DNA of 64,000 nucleotides from JAFDZW01 sp964404255 (GTDB taxonomy: Bacteria; Bacteroidota; Ignavibacteria; Palsa-1295). The stretch covers positions 186,001 to 250,000 of the forward strand of contig CAYOJJ010000002.1 in the NCBI GenBank assembly GCA_964404255.1, read 5' to 3'. The notes beneath the pieces are model-generated. The model was not told the origin of the DNA. It did no database searches and saw only the letters and a program-made list of their open reading frames with translations. Shown one piece after another: positions 8,003 to 16,958 of this stretch (within the stretch, counting starts at the first letter, position 1; every line of letters starts with the position of its first letter). Both the position numbers and the translations under genes were made by a program.

Positions 8003-9424
8003 TTACCCAAGATCTTCTTCCCATTCCTCGGTTTGTAAACGGCCCGTGACATCTTTGAGCGCCACCCATTTTTCGCTCAGATAAGGAATGTACTCCGAAG
8101 CCGCGACGAACGTCCAGACGTAAGCGACGATAGAATACAATTCACCGATCGTGAAACGGTCAAGGTCGAGGGAAATAAAAAGCGTTGCCATAAACATTAC
8201 CAGCAGCAATACCCGCAGGATGCCATACCCGCTGGCCTGGGTATTACTAAATGAAATTTCTAATGTTGAGATATTAGAATAATATGTCCGTATCATTTGA
8301 GGATCTTTCGTAGCGAAGGTATTATATTCCTGCTCATGCATATCATTTAGCTGTGCCTGAATGCGGGCGACCCGACGCATATAAAACCGGCTCGCAATTA
8401 CCACCAGTAGTACCAGACTTCCTCCTACAGTGGCCAGACGCCAATCGAAAATCGCCAAGGCACTGATGGCACCACCGACATTAATGATCTGCTCGATGAA
8501 TTCCGGAAAATTATATTGAAAGAACTCTATATTCTGCCAGGCGAGCGAACTGCGCCCGGCAATCTTCGATAATTCCTCCCCTTTATGTAATTGCTGGGCA
8601 ACAACCGAGCTCGACAGATCGGCAAACATCCTCGTATAGACCTTGGTATCATAGACGCGCCGGATCCCACCGACAACCGAACTGACAACAAAGAGCAATA
8701 TCCAGGGGATCAAGGGAGGCAGGAACGGTCCTAATTCCCGAGGTAAAAAGAACGATACCGGTTCTTTCTTCTTTTTGCCGATGATCTGGCGCCGTTCTTT
8801 GGGTTGCTTATTAAAAGCTTTTCGCAATGAATCGCGGCTTGGAGTCTTCTTTTTTAAAATAGCAGCCTTACCGCTTTTAACTAACTGACGGATAGTGTCT
8901 CGTTTACTGAGGGTGCGAAGCACTCCCTGGCTGAGTACCGAGGGGATGGAAGTATCATCGAGAATTCTTCTGGCCGCAGAATCGAATACGGCACGCTCGA
9001 TGGTTTTAATGGATCTGTCAAGCGCCCGCTTGAGCGAATCCCGGCGCTGACGGCTGCGGCTGTGGCTGGAAGGTGCTGAAAGCTGCCGCTGAGCCACTCG
9101 TAAAAATATTGCCGGACGAATGGTAAAAGCCGGTTCTATGGAAGATTGCCCCTGTTCCTCCTGCTTGGCATGGCTTTCGATAATGGAATCCCGGCGGCCA
9201 AGCGAATCGATCAGATAATCGCGAAGGGAATCGATCGTTTGCTGGAGGATACTATTGGTAACCGAAGAATCGACTTCGTTTTCAATACGGTTGGTTTCGC
9301 GCAGATCGTCGATCGCCTGCCCGAAAATATAGGGTTCGGCGATAAACGTAATATTCTCGACGATCACCAGCGCAAAAGCGAGGATGATCTGTAGTCGGTA
9401 TTTTTTAAATAAAAGCCGGATCAT
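8003..9424 (-). CDS. Orphan ABC-exporter-like six-transmembrane protein with large charged insert
   Basis: 473 residues. The second half (about 230-460) looks like the membrane domain of type I ABC exporters (W-I-L-L-F-V-V-S-S-V-V-G-G-I-R-R-V-Y-D-T-K-V-Y, later D-W-R-L-A-T-V-G and the long intracellular helices). It matches what I know of ABC six-TM domain proteins without an ATPase: no Walker A, Walker B or LSGGQ motif is present. Between TM1 (about 10-33) and TM2 (about 232-252) sits a 180-residue, strongly charged insert with repeated R-D-S/T-L/I motifs. The position corresponds to the extracytoplasmic loop. The start overlaps the hutH stop by four bases, so both form an operon. Substrate unknown. 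Confidence 0.75.
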   Translation of the reverse strand: MIRLLFKKYRLQIILAFALVIVENITFIAEPYIFGQAIDDLRETNRIENEVDSSVTNSILQQTIDSLRDYLIDSLGRRDSIIESHAKQEEQGQSSIEPAFTIRPAIFLRVAQRQLSAPSSHSRSRQRRDSLKRALDRSIKTIERAVFDSAARRILDDTSIPSVLSQGVLRTLSKRDTIRQLVKSGKAAILKKKTPSRDSLRKAFNKQPKERRQIIGKKKKEPVSFFLPRELGPFLPPLIPWILLFVVSSVVGGIRRVYDTKVYTRMFADLSSSVVAQQLHKGEELSKIAGRSSLAWQNIEFFQYNFPEFIEQIINVGGAISALAIFDWRLATVGGSLVLLVVIASRFYMRRVARIQAQLNDMHEQEYNTFATKDPQMIRTYYSNISTLEISFSNTQASGYGILRVLLLVMFMATLFISLDLDRFTIGELYSIVAYVWTFVAASEYIPYLSEKWVALKDVTGRLQTEEWEEDLG

Positions 9425-10965
9425 GCACCGAGCGTCTCAAACAGGCGCTCTATGAAAACAGGATCGGCGATCAAGCGTTTCACCGAAGCGATATCGATCG
9501 ATGTATTTCTATCTTCTTCCAGATGGGGAACAACCCGCCGTATTTCGCTATAGCCGAAGCCACTGCCTTTTCCAGGCTTTAACGGAGCAAGAAAATCAAT
9601 CCCCTGAGCGGCAGCCATCATTTCAATAGCAATCACCGATTCTACATTTTCAACGACGGACTGCAATTTATGTGCCGCTACCGAACCCATCGAGTTATGA
9701 TCTTCTTGGTTGGCGCTTGTCGGAATAGAATCTACACTGGCCGGATGAGCAAGTACCTTGTTTTCGCTCACCAATGCGGCAGCGGTGTATTGAGCGATCA
9801 TATAGCCGGAATGCAGGCCGCCATGTTTTGTAAGAAATCTTGGGAGCCCATACGATAATGCACCGTTGACCAATCGCTCGGTGCGCCGCTCGCTGATATT
9901 GGCAAGTTCGGAAAGAGCAATGGCCAGATAATCGAGCGCCAGGGCGACCGGCTCGCCGTGGAAGTTGCCGCCTTCAAGATGGGCATGCCCGTTTTCATCA
10001 GCGATAATAAGCGGGTTATCTGTGGCGGAATTGATCTCGGTAGTCAGTACTTCTTCGGCAAAAGCGATCGTATCGCGGACAGCGCCATGAACCTGCGGAA
10101 TACAGCGAAGCGAATAAGCATCCTGAACGCGCGGGTCATTTTCGAGGTGAGAAGTTCTTATCTCGCTTCCGGCCGTCAGCGCCAGCATATTCTTTGCAAC
10201 AGTTCGTTGCCCATGATGCGGGCGGGCATCAGAAAGACGGGGATCGAAGGCTTTATCGGTAGCACGAAGAGCCTCAAAGGACATTGATGCCCCCAGATCG
10301 GCAAGTTCTGCCAGCCGTTTTGCCCGCGCCAGTGAAAGCGAGCCAATGGCTGTCATCATTTGAGTGCCATTAATAAGGGCAAGCCCTTCCTTGGCTTCGA
10401 GTTTTAATGGCTCAATGTTTGCCCACTTCAATGCTTCGGCGGCATCGAGAACGGCAAAGCCATCTCCATCGCCCACACTAATAAACCCTTCACCGGTCAG
10501 AGCAAGGGCTAAATGAGAAAGCGGAGCCAGATCGCCAGATGAACCGACACTGCCTCGTGAAGGGATCACCGGTAACAGATCGGCTTTCAAAAAAGACAAC
10601 AGTTGTTCGACCACGATTTCCCGTACACCCGAATAACCTTTACAAAGGGCATTCGCCCTAAGCAGCAGCATTGCCCGCACCACTTCGGGTGAAAGCGGAG
10701 CGCCGGTACCGGCAGAATGCGAGCGCAACAAATTTTGCTGAAGGGCTGAGAGATCGTCTTTACCGATATGAACATTAGCAAATTCACCAAAACCTGTTGT
10801 TACCCCGTAGATAACTTCACCGCGCTCGACCCATTGTTCGACAAGCGCCCTGGAACGGCGGATGCGCTGGCGGGATTTTTCGGAAATAGAAACTTCGGAG
10901 TAACGATGTCGGGCGATCCGCTCGACATCGGCAATAGTAAGGCTTTCGCCGTCAAGAAGTAGCAC
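9421..10965 (-). CDS. hutH: Histidine ammonia-lyase family aromatic amino-acid lyase
   Basis: 514 residues, typical of HAL/PAL enzymes that eliminate ammonia from aromatic amino acids (histidine to urocanate for HAL). The MIO-forming triad lies in G-S-V-G-S-S-G-D-L-A-P-L: it is S-S-G rather than the common A-S-G, read directly from the codons TCA TCT GGC. Other family marks are S-H-S-A-G-T-G, G-N-F-H-G-E-P and N-Q-E-D-H-N-S-M-G. Start is GTG 10965. No hutU, hutI or hutG is in the window, so histidine specificity is family-based and not supported by context; a related lyase activity is possible. Confidence 0.88.
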   Translation of the reverse strand: MLLLDGESLTIADVERIARHRYSEVSISEKSRQRIRRSRALVEQWVERGEVIYGVTTGFGEFANVHIGKDDLSALQQNLLRSHSAGTGAPLSPEVVRAMLLLRANALCKGYSGVREIVVEQLLSFLKADLLPVIPSRGSVGSSGDLAPLSHLALALTGEGFISVGDGDGFAVLDAAEALKWANIEPLKLEAKEGLALINGTQMMTAIGSLSLARAKRLAELADLGASMSFEALRATDKAFDPRLSDARPHHGQRTVAKNMLALTAGSEIRTSHLENDPRVQDAYSLRCIPQVHGAVRDTIAFAEEVLTTEINSATDNPLIIADENGHAHLEGGNFHGEPVALALDYLAIALSELANISERRTERLVNGALSYGLPRFLTKHGGLHSGYMIAQYTAAALVSENKVLAHPASVDSIPTSANQEDHNSMGSVAAHKLQSVVENVESVIAIEMMAAAQGIDFLAPLKPGKGSGFGYSEIRRVVPHLEEDRNTSIDIASVKRLIADPVFIERLFETLGA

Positions 10966-11050
10966 TGCTACGGATGGTCAAATGAAAGGCTCAAAAGGCA
11001 ACTTCGGCGTAAGGAGTTCCGAGTAGGATGATATAAGGTAATACCAAGCC

Positions 11051-11073
11051 GAAAAACCGGCTCAAGAGCCGGT
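11051..11073 (-). terminator. Rho-independent terminator after the small barrel protein gene
   Basis: Perfect 8-bp stem ACCGGCTC / GAGCCGGT with a two-base loop. On the minus strand the stem is followed by TTTTTC. Confidence 0.8.
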
Positions 11074-11097
11074 CTTTCGATAGTAGGTCAGAATGGC

Positions 11098-11382
11098 TTA
11101 ATAATTCAGCGCTTCTTCGTCACTAAGGTAGGTGATCTCCGGTGCGCTTAGGACTCCGGCATTTTTCATAGCTTCCTTGAGGTCGCTTGATTGGCCGTAA
11201 GCCTTAGCATCGTCGATACTTCTCATTTTATTGATGATGGTCACAAGACTCGGATCGGCAGCGTCACGAAGAACTTCATGACCAATCCAGCCATGAGATT
11301 GGCGTATCGGTTTCATAGAATCAAACACGGTTTTCCAGGTGCCGAAATCGGCTACTTTGTGCTTAACGATCATTGTTGCCAT
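11098..11382 (-). CDS. Small dimeric alpha/beta-barrel (ABM/cyclase-like) protein
   Basis: 94 residues, cytoplasmic. The pattern M-I-V-K-H-K-V-A-D-F-G-T-W-K-x-V-F-D followed by H-G-W-I-G-H-E-V and V-T-I-I-N-K resembles small ferredoxin-like barrels of the antibiotic-biosynthesis-monooxygenase and cyclase type. Family-level assignment only; substrate unknown. A TAAGTTTG promoter motif lies 50 bases upstream and a strong terminator follows, so it is monocistronic. Confidence 0.7.
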   Translation of the reverse strand: MATMIVKHKVADFGTWKTVFDSMKPIRQSHGWIGHEVLRDAADPSLVTIINKMRSIDDAKAYGQSSDLKEAMKNAGVLSAPEITYLSDEEALNY

Positions 11383-11432
11383 AGTAGTACTAGGATAGAA
11401 GAGTGAATAAAAACATTGTGAATTCGATAAGA

Positions 11433-11440
11433 CAAACTTA
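11433..11440 (-). promoter_or_regulatory. TAnnTTTG promoter motif for the small barrel protein
   Basis: Minus strand TAAGTTTG, 50 bases before the ATG at 11382. No clear -33 TTG. Confidence 0.35.
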
Positions 11441-11484
11441 CCCGATTACACCTCTGATATCCATTGATCTATGGTAAGAAAACC

Positions 11485-12063
11485 TTACAAAGTTAATTTT
11501 TTCCGCACCCGGCTCAGCGATTCGGGAGTAATACCGAGATAGGAAGCAATATAATGTTGTGGTACCCGTTGGATAAGGGTAGGCCGTTCCTTCAAAAGAC
11601 GAAGATATTTTGTCTCGGCAGAATCCGCCAGCGATTGCCCGACCTGCTCCTGCAGTTTAATGTATGTTTTTTGGGTACCTTTACGATAATATTCTGCAAA
11701 GCCCGGAAATTCCGAAAGCGCTGTATCGAAATTCTTTTTATTAATAAGCAAGAGATCGCAATCTTCAACGGCCTGGAGATTTAGTTTGGTCGAAGTCCTC
11801 TCTTGAAAGCTGACCAGATCGCCGATCCACCACCGTTCTTCGGCGATAAGCACCGTCCGCTCGATCGCTTCTTCGTTTACATAATAGTGGCGAAGACATC
11901 CGCGAACGATGAACGCTACATGATTGACGGTATCACCGGATTGATATAAATGTTGTTTTTTGCGAAGCGAAAGCGGCTCGAAGAGTTCGAGATAGGCCGG
12001 GAAATCCTCTGTTGCAAAGGAGGATTTTGATTGCAATTCTTCTAATAAAACGGTCTTATTCAT
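11485..12063 (-). CDS. Crp/Fnr-family transcriptional regulator
   Basis: 192 residues. A cyclic-nucleotide-binding-like beta roll occupies about residues 25-110 (L-R-K-K-Q-H-L-Y-Q-S-G-D and A-F-I-V-R-G-C-L-R-H-Y-Y), joined by a long helix to a C-terminal winged helix-turn-helix (V-P-Q-H-Y-I-A-S-Y-L-G-I-T-P-E-S-L-S-R-V-R-K). The R-S/T pair that contacts cAMP in Crp is not evident, so the effector is unknown. It starts 9 bases after the stop of the LVIVD gene and is probably co-transcribed with it. Confidence 0.88.
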   Translation of the reverse strand: MNKTVLLEELQSKSSFATEDFPAYLELFEPLSLRKKQHLYQSGDTVNHVAFIVRGCLRHYYVNEEAIERTVLIAEERWWIGDLVSFQERTSTKLNLQAVEDCDLLLINKKNFDTALSEFPGFAEYYRKGTQKTYIKLQEQVGQSLADSAETKYLRLLKERPTLIQRVPQHYIASYLGITPESLSRVRKKLTL

Positions 12064-12072
12064 TCCGTTATT

Positions 12073-13530
12073 TTAATAGCCTTCATAGATCACCGCTTTG
12101 CGCAGCTCCTGCGTGCCCTGCCTGATACAAAGCAGGTAGCGCTGTGCCTGAGAGCCTATGAGCGATACCCGCAACATCCCGTTGCCCTGGATATGGTATG
12201 GCATGGGGATTGTTGCTCCTAATTCGGTGATAGCTATTACGCTAAATGGTGCATTAACATCGTAGCTCTCGGTAAGAGTAATACAGACTTCGGAGCGGCT
12301 TGGATTTGGAAACGGAGGAATATTCGAAGCCTCCTCTGCGAACTCGCGAGATACCGATGCCAGACAAGACTCGTAACTTAGCAGCTTAACGCCGGTCCAA
12401 TTCGAAGCAAAAGGGATAACGGCGCAGATATAGGAAAGAAATATCTTATCTTGGGTAATACTTATTCCCCAGGTGCCAAGATTATTATCGGTGCCGCCGA
12501 AATTAGAACAGGAATCCGGATGAGCAGGATCGGCAACGTTTACCACATTGAGATCGCTTTTACCGGTAGAAAGAAAAACAAGATGGCAGTCTTTATTATA
12601 GGCGATCTCGTTTGCATGGCCGGTACTATTAAACCAATTATTTTTTGCGGCGTCATCACAATTCCAGGGATTCCACCAGCCATGAAGGGTGATATTCGCA
12701 GGATCGCTTATATCAAGCACTTCCATACCGCAGTAATCGACTGCAATATAGGCAAGCCCGCCATCGACTACAATATTATTATAAGCCCGGGGCCTGCCAT
12801 TCAGGGCCGGATTAGAATATCGGCCGATCTCCTGTGGATGCGCTTTATCCTTTGTATCGATAATGCGAAGCCCACCGGCGTCATAACAGAGGTAGACCAG
12901 ATCACCGATGACCTGCATACCGCGAGCGTTATATTTTAAGGTATCGGGGTTCGGTGTGGGATAATTACGATCCGGAAGTATTTCAGAAACATAGGTTGGA
13001 TGCTGCTTATCGGAAATATAAAGGATCACCATCCCGTGCAGCATTGCTCCGAGATAGGCATAGTTACCTTCTGCTTTAACGATCCCACAGCCGGCAGTCG
13101 CCGATGGATATACATACGTACCAATGACTGAAGCCTCGGCCGGCTTTGAAATATCCACGATCGCCATACCGGGACTCTGGCTGTTCGAGAAATGATTGCC
13201 AAGCGCAAGATAGAGATAGTTACCATCCTGCGAAAGATTCATAACATGCAGGCCCATCAATGAAGATATGGGGATAGATGTAAGAAGCTGAGGTGAGTTA
13301 AGATCGGTAATATCGTAGATCTTCAATCCGGCTTCCTTATTCGCAACATACAGATAAGGACGCCCCTCGTTATCGGGCACCATCGTCATCGTCATTTCAG
13401 GACAGCTAGAAGCTATTTCCGAGTGGAGCATGATATTAAGATTTCCACAACCCTGAGCGCGAGCCTTCAGTAACGGTAGGCAGAGCAGGGTGAAAATAAT
13501 GGTTGCTATAACGACACTTCTATACTGCAT
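12073..13530 (-). CDS. Secreted LVIVD-repeat beta-propeller with T9SS-type C-terminal domain
   Basis: 485 residues. Signal peptide ends near K-A-R-A-Q. Residues about 60-390 are repeated units with the core G-L/M-x-I/V-x-D-I-T/S-x-P (for example G-L-K-I-Y-D-I-T-D, G-M-A-I-V-D-I-S-K, G-L-R-I-I-D-T-K-D, G-M-E-V-L-D-I-S-D), the LVIVD beta-propeller type. The C-terminal 80 residues begin P-P-F-P-N-P-S-R-S-E-V and fit a T9SS type A sorting domain, so the protein is likely exported across the outer membrane. Target unknown. Confidence 0.82.
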   Translation of the reverse strand: MQYRSVVIATIIFTLLCLPLLKARAQGCGNLNIMLHSEIASSCPEMTMTMVPDNEGRPYLYVANKEAGLKIYDITDLNSPQLLTSIPISSLMGLHVMNLSQDGNYLYLALGNHFSNSQSPGMAIVDISKPAEASVIGTYVYPSATAGCGIVKAEGNYAYLGAMLHGMVILYISDKQHPTYVSEILPDRNYPTPNPDTLKYNARGMQVIGDLVYLCYDAGGLRIIDTKDKAHPQEIGRYSNPALNGRPRAYNNIVVDGGLAYIAVDYCGMEVLDISDPANITLHGWWNPWNCDDAAKNNWFNSTGHANEIAYNKDCHLVFLSTGKSDLNVVNVADPAHPDSCSNFGGTDNNLGTWGISITQDKIFLSYICAVIPFASNWTGVKLLSYESCLASVSREFAEEASNIPPFPNPSRSEVCITLTESYDVNAPFSVIAITELGATIPMPYHIQGNGMLRVSLIGSQAQRYLLCIRQGTQELRKAVIYEGY

Positions 13531-13552
13531 AGGGTTTGCAATGGAACAAGTA

Positions 13553-13560
13553 CAAAGATA
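13553..13560 (-). promoter_or_regulatory. TAnnTTTG promoter motif for the LVIVD gene
   Basis: Minus strand TATCTTTG, 22 bases before ATG 13530. Confidence 0.45.
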
Positions 13561-13605
13561 ATTCCGCTATCGACATTTTCCCGAGTTTTGGTGTTAGTAG
13601 TGGCT

Positions 13606-15648
13606 ATGCCAACAAAACGAACACTTGTAACCGCGGCCCTGCCGTATGCTAACGGACCCATCCATGTCGGTCACCTTGCCGGAGTCTATGTTCCGGCCGA
13701 TATGTATGTCCGTTACATGCGGTTGCGATATGGTTCGGATAGTGTTCTTTTTATATGTGGCTCCGATGAGCACGGCGTACCTATCACAATCAGCGCCGAA
13801 AAAGAAAAGGTAACGCCAAAGGATATTGTCGATCGTTATCATACGCTTAATAAATCGACGTTCGAAAAGCTCGGGATATCTTTTGATTTCTACGGACGTA
13901 CGTCTAGCGCCGAGCATCGGACGATGTCGCAGCAGTTTTTTAAGACGCTGCTTGATTCGGGTAATCTTGCCGATAAAGAAGAGCCACAATTGTATGACGA
14001 ACAGGCGAAGATGTTTTTGCCGGATCGGTACGTGGAAGGCACATGCCCGGTCTGCAGTAACCCTGAGGCTCGCGGCGATCAGTGTGATCGTTGCGGTACC
14101 TATTTAAATCAAACGGAGCTTATTAATCCTCGCTCGAAGATCACTGGCAATAAACCGGTCGTTCGTCCGACGAAGCACTGGTATTTTAAATTATCGAATT
14201 TCCAAAAGCCGCTCGAAGAGTGGATTGAGACGAAAGCCGGTTCATGGCGCGATATGGTGGTGCAGCAAACCAGAAGCTGGCTTAAAGCAGGTTTGCAGGA
14301 TCGCCCCATCACCCGTGATCTCGATTGGGGTGTACCGGTGCCGGTCGAAGGCGCTGAAGGCAAAGTGCTCTATGTATGGTTCGATGCACCGATAGGCTAC
14401 GTCACTGCTACGAAAGAACATCTGCCTAATGATTGGCGGAAATGGTGGACGGCTGATGAAAATCTCGATTGGGTTTGCTTCCTCGGCAAAGACAATATCG
14501 TTTTCCATACGATCATGTTTCCGGCAATGCTCGATGCCTATAATCAGGCGAAGACCGGCTTCACCTACACCTTGCCGACCAACGTCCCCGCTAACGAGTT
14601 TATGAATCTCGAAGGCCGCAAGCTTTCGAAATCAAAAGGCTGGACCATCGAGCCGCATGAAATCCTGGAGCGCTACGATGCGGATCTGATTCGCTATGCG
14701 ATCGCCTGCAATCTGCCGGAATCGAAAGACTCCGATTTTTCCTGGAAAGATTTTCAGGCGCACGTTAATAACGAACTGGCCGATATTCTCGGCAATTTCG
14801 CTAATCGCGTGCTGACGTTCGTCAAGAATAATTTTGACGGTAAAGTACCCGATGCACCGAGCGAACAGTCGTTTCTCGACGAATATAAAGTGCTTGGCAG
14901 TGAGCTTGCTTCGCTCTATGAGCAATTTCAGCTTCGTGAGGCAACGGCTGTCTCTATCGACTTTGCCAGAAAAGCTAATAAGTATTTTAACGATGCCGCT
15001 CCGTGGAAGCTGATCAAGACGGATAAAGCACGAGCCGCCAGCGTCCTGCGTACTTGCCTCGAAGCGCTGCGTGCAATGAGCGTCTATCTTTCGCCGTTGC
15101 TTCCTTCAGCCTCGGCAAAAATTGCTGCAATGCTTAATTGCCCGGTAGCTGCTCAATGGGATGGTGCTTACAACGAGGCGCTGACAACTGGTAGCACCCT
15201 TGGTGAAATAACCATTCTCTTTACAAAGCTTGAAGATTCGCAGATGGCTGCTGAACTCGATAAGATGAAAGAAATGGCCGCCAAAGCCGAGAAGCCTGCT
15301 GCTGCGGTAGCTGCTGCACCGACGCTTATCACCGTTGATGATTTTAAGAAAATAAAACTTAAAACCGCAACGGTACTGGAAGCGGAGAAAGTAGCAAAAT
15401 CCAAAAAGCTTTTGAAACTTCAGATCGCCGTAGGCGAAGAGAAGCGGCAGATCGTTGCCGGTATTGCGGAAAAATATGCGCCGGAAGAGATTGTCGGTAA
15501 GACCATCGTTGTTGTTGCCAATCTTCAGCCGGCGAAGCTCATGGGTATTGAATCCAACGGTATGTTACTCGCCGTAAACGACGATAAAGGCGTCGTGACG
15601 CTCATCGGCACCGATGGTGAGTCGCCGGCCGGTCTCGAAGTTCGTTAA
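13606..15648 (+). CDS. metG: Methionyl-tRNA synthetase
   Basis: 680 residues from ATG 13606; the six-residue in-frame extension from 13588 is not needed. Class Ia synthetase charging tRNA-Met. The HIGH motif is H20-V-G-H23 in N-G-P-I-H-V-G-H-L and the KMSKS loop is K-L-S-K-S-K-G around residue 340. The connective peptide has a zinc knuckle C-P-V-C ... C-D-R-C near residues 146-164. After an Ala-rich linker the last 110 residues form an EMAP/Trbp111-like tRNA-binding domain (V-A-N-L-Q-P-A-K-L-M-G-I-E-S-N-G-M). A strong terminator follows. Confidence 0.97.
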   Translation: MPTKRTLVTAALPYANGPIHVGHLAGVYVPADMYVRYMRLRYGSDSVLFICGSDEHGVPITISAEKEKVTPKDIVDRYHTLNKSTFEKLGISFDFYGRTSSAEHRTMSQQFFKTLLDSGNLADKEEPQLYDEQAKMFLPDRYVEGTCPVCSNPEARGDQCDRCGTYLNQTELINPRSKITGNKPVVRPTKHWYFKLSNFQKPLEEWIETKAGSWRDMVVQQTRSWLKAGLQDRPITRDLDWGVPVPVEGAEGKVLYVWFDAPIGYVTATKEHLPNDWRKWWTADENLDWVCFLGKDNIVFHTIMFPAMLDAYNQAKTGFTYTLPTNVPANEFMNLEGRKLSKSKGWTIEPHEILERYDADLIRYAIACNLPESKDSDFSWKDFQAHVNNELADILGNFANRVLTFVKNNFDGKVPDAPSEQSFLDEYKVLGSELASLYEQFQLREATAVSIDFARKANKYFNDAAPWKLIKTDKARAASVLRTCLEALRAMSVYLSPLLPSASAKIAAMLNCPVAAQWDGAYNEALTTGSTLGEITILFTKLEDSQMAAELDKMKEMAAKAEKPAAAVAAAPTLITVDDFKKIKLKTATVLEAEKVAKSKKLLKLQIAVGEEKRQIVAGIAEKYAPEEIVGKTIVVVANLQPAKLMGIESNGMLLAVNDDKGVVTLIGTDGESPAGLEVR

Positions 15649-15666
15649 GAAATCCGTCGTATTTTT

Positions 15667-15705
15667 AAAGCCGTGCCGCATCGTGGGCACGGCTTTTTCT
15701 TTTTT
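15667..15705 (+). terminator. Rho-independent terminator of metG
   Basis: 11-bp stem AAAGCCGTGCC / GGCACGGCTTT (15667-15677, 15686-15696) with an 8-base loop, followed by a T-rich tract (TTCTTTTTT). Confidence 0.92.
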
Positions 15706-15710
15706 ACCGA

Positions 15711-16949
15711 ATGGAAGATTCACTGATACCGCATTCGAAGCGGGCGGTTTCACTTGCGGTTCTTGTTGCCGCACTGGGCTACTTCGTCGATATTTATGAC
15801 CTGTTGCTTTTTAGTATTGTCCGTATATCTAGTTTAAAAAGTATCGGTGTAGCCGAAAGCGATCTGCTTAGTACCGGCTCTATGCTTCTGTCCATGCAGA
15901 TGGCCGGGATGCTCGTCGGCGGTATTATTTGGGGTATCCTTGGAGATAAGAAGGGAAGACTATCGGTACTCTTCGGTTCGATCATCATGTATTCGCTGGC
16001 GAATATTGCCAATGGCTTTGTGCAATCGGTGGAGATGTATGCACTGCTGAGGGTTGTTGCCGGTATTGGTCTTGCCGGTGAACTTGGTGCCGGGGTAACG
16101 CTGGTGAGTGAGATCATGCCGAAAGAAACGCGCGGATGGGGGACAACCATCATCGGAGCAATCGGCTTGCTTGGTGCGGTATTAGCAGCACTGATTGGTG
16201 AAGAATTTGCCTGGCGAACCTGTTTCTTTATCGGCGGTGGTATGGGCTTTGCATTATTGGCGTTACGAATTGGTGTCTATGAATCGGGAATGTTCGAGCA
16301 TGTAAAGAAGCAGAATATCTCGCGCGGAAATTTCCTGAAAATATTTGCATCAAAGAAAAATGCCTGGAAATATCTTCGAGTCATTGGAATCGGGACTCCA
16401 TCGTGGTTTGTCGTGGGTATTCTTATTACCTTCTCTCCGGAGTTTGGAAAAGTATTTGGCATGAAAGAACTTCCTGTTGCCGGAACGGCGGTGTTATATT
16501 CTTATATAGGTGTCTCGATGGGCGATGTACTTTCGGGGTATATGACCTATAAACTCCGCAGCCGGAAAAAGAGCTATTATATTTTTCTTGTTCTCACTAC
16601 ACTCTTTATAGTCTCTTACTTTGCATTGGCGCCGGTAACACTGCCGGTATTTTATGCAATCTGCTGGCTTCTCGGATTTGGCACTGGTTTTTGGGCGATG
16701 TTCGTCACGATAGCGAGCGAGCAATTCGGCACTAATATTCGCGCAACGGTCACAACGACCGCACCGAATTTTGTCCGAGGTTCACTCGTCATAATGACGT
16801 TGCTGTTCAATTCATTAAGAACGCCGCTGGGTATCAGTGGTTCGGCAATGGTCGTCGGGGCGCTAACAATGTCGATCTCGTTCCTCTCCTTATGGAAGAT
16901 GGAAGAGACTTACGATAAAGATTTACATTATATCGAGCATCTGCACTAA
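15711..16949 (+). CDS. MFS transporter (aromatic-acid/sugar-porter-like)
   Basis: 412 residues with about 12 membrane helices. The loop 2-3 motif reads G-D-K-K-G-R and the helix 1 region has F-V-D-I-Y-D, as in organic-acid and sugar-porter type MFS members; R-V-V-A-G-I-G-L-A-G-E-L-G-A-G in helix 4 and P-K-E-T-R-G at the loop after it also fit. Likely a proton-coupled importer in the inner membrane; substrate not deducible. The ATG lies five bases after the metG terminator T-tract, so its promoter must overlap that hairpin. Confidence 0.85.
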   Translation: MEDSLIPHSKRAVSLAVLVAALGYFVDIYDLLLFSIVRISSLKSIGVAESDLLSTGSMLLSMQMAGMLVGGIIWGILGDKKGRLSVLFGSIIMYSLANIANGFVQSVEMYALLRVVAGIGLAGELGAGVTLVSEIMPKETRGWGTTIIGAIGLLGAVLAALIGEEFAWRTCFFIGGGMGFALLALRIGVYESGMFEHVKKQNISRGNFLKIFASKKNAWKYLRVIGIGTPSWFVVGILITFSPEFGKVFGMKELPVAGTAVLYSYIGVSMGDVLSGYMTYKLRSRKKSYYIFLVLTTLFIVSYFALAPVTLPVFYAICWLLGFGTGFWAMFVTIASEQFGTNIRATVTTTAPNFVRGSLVIMTLLFNSLRTPLGISGSAMVVGALTMSISFLSLWKMEETYDKDLHYIEHLH

Positions 16950-16958
16950 TCCCGACCA

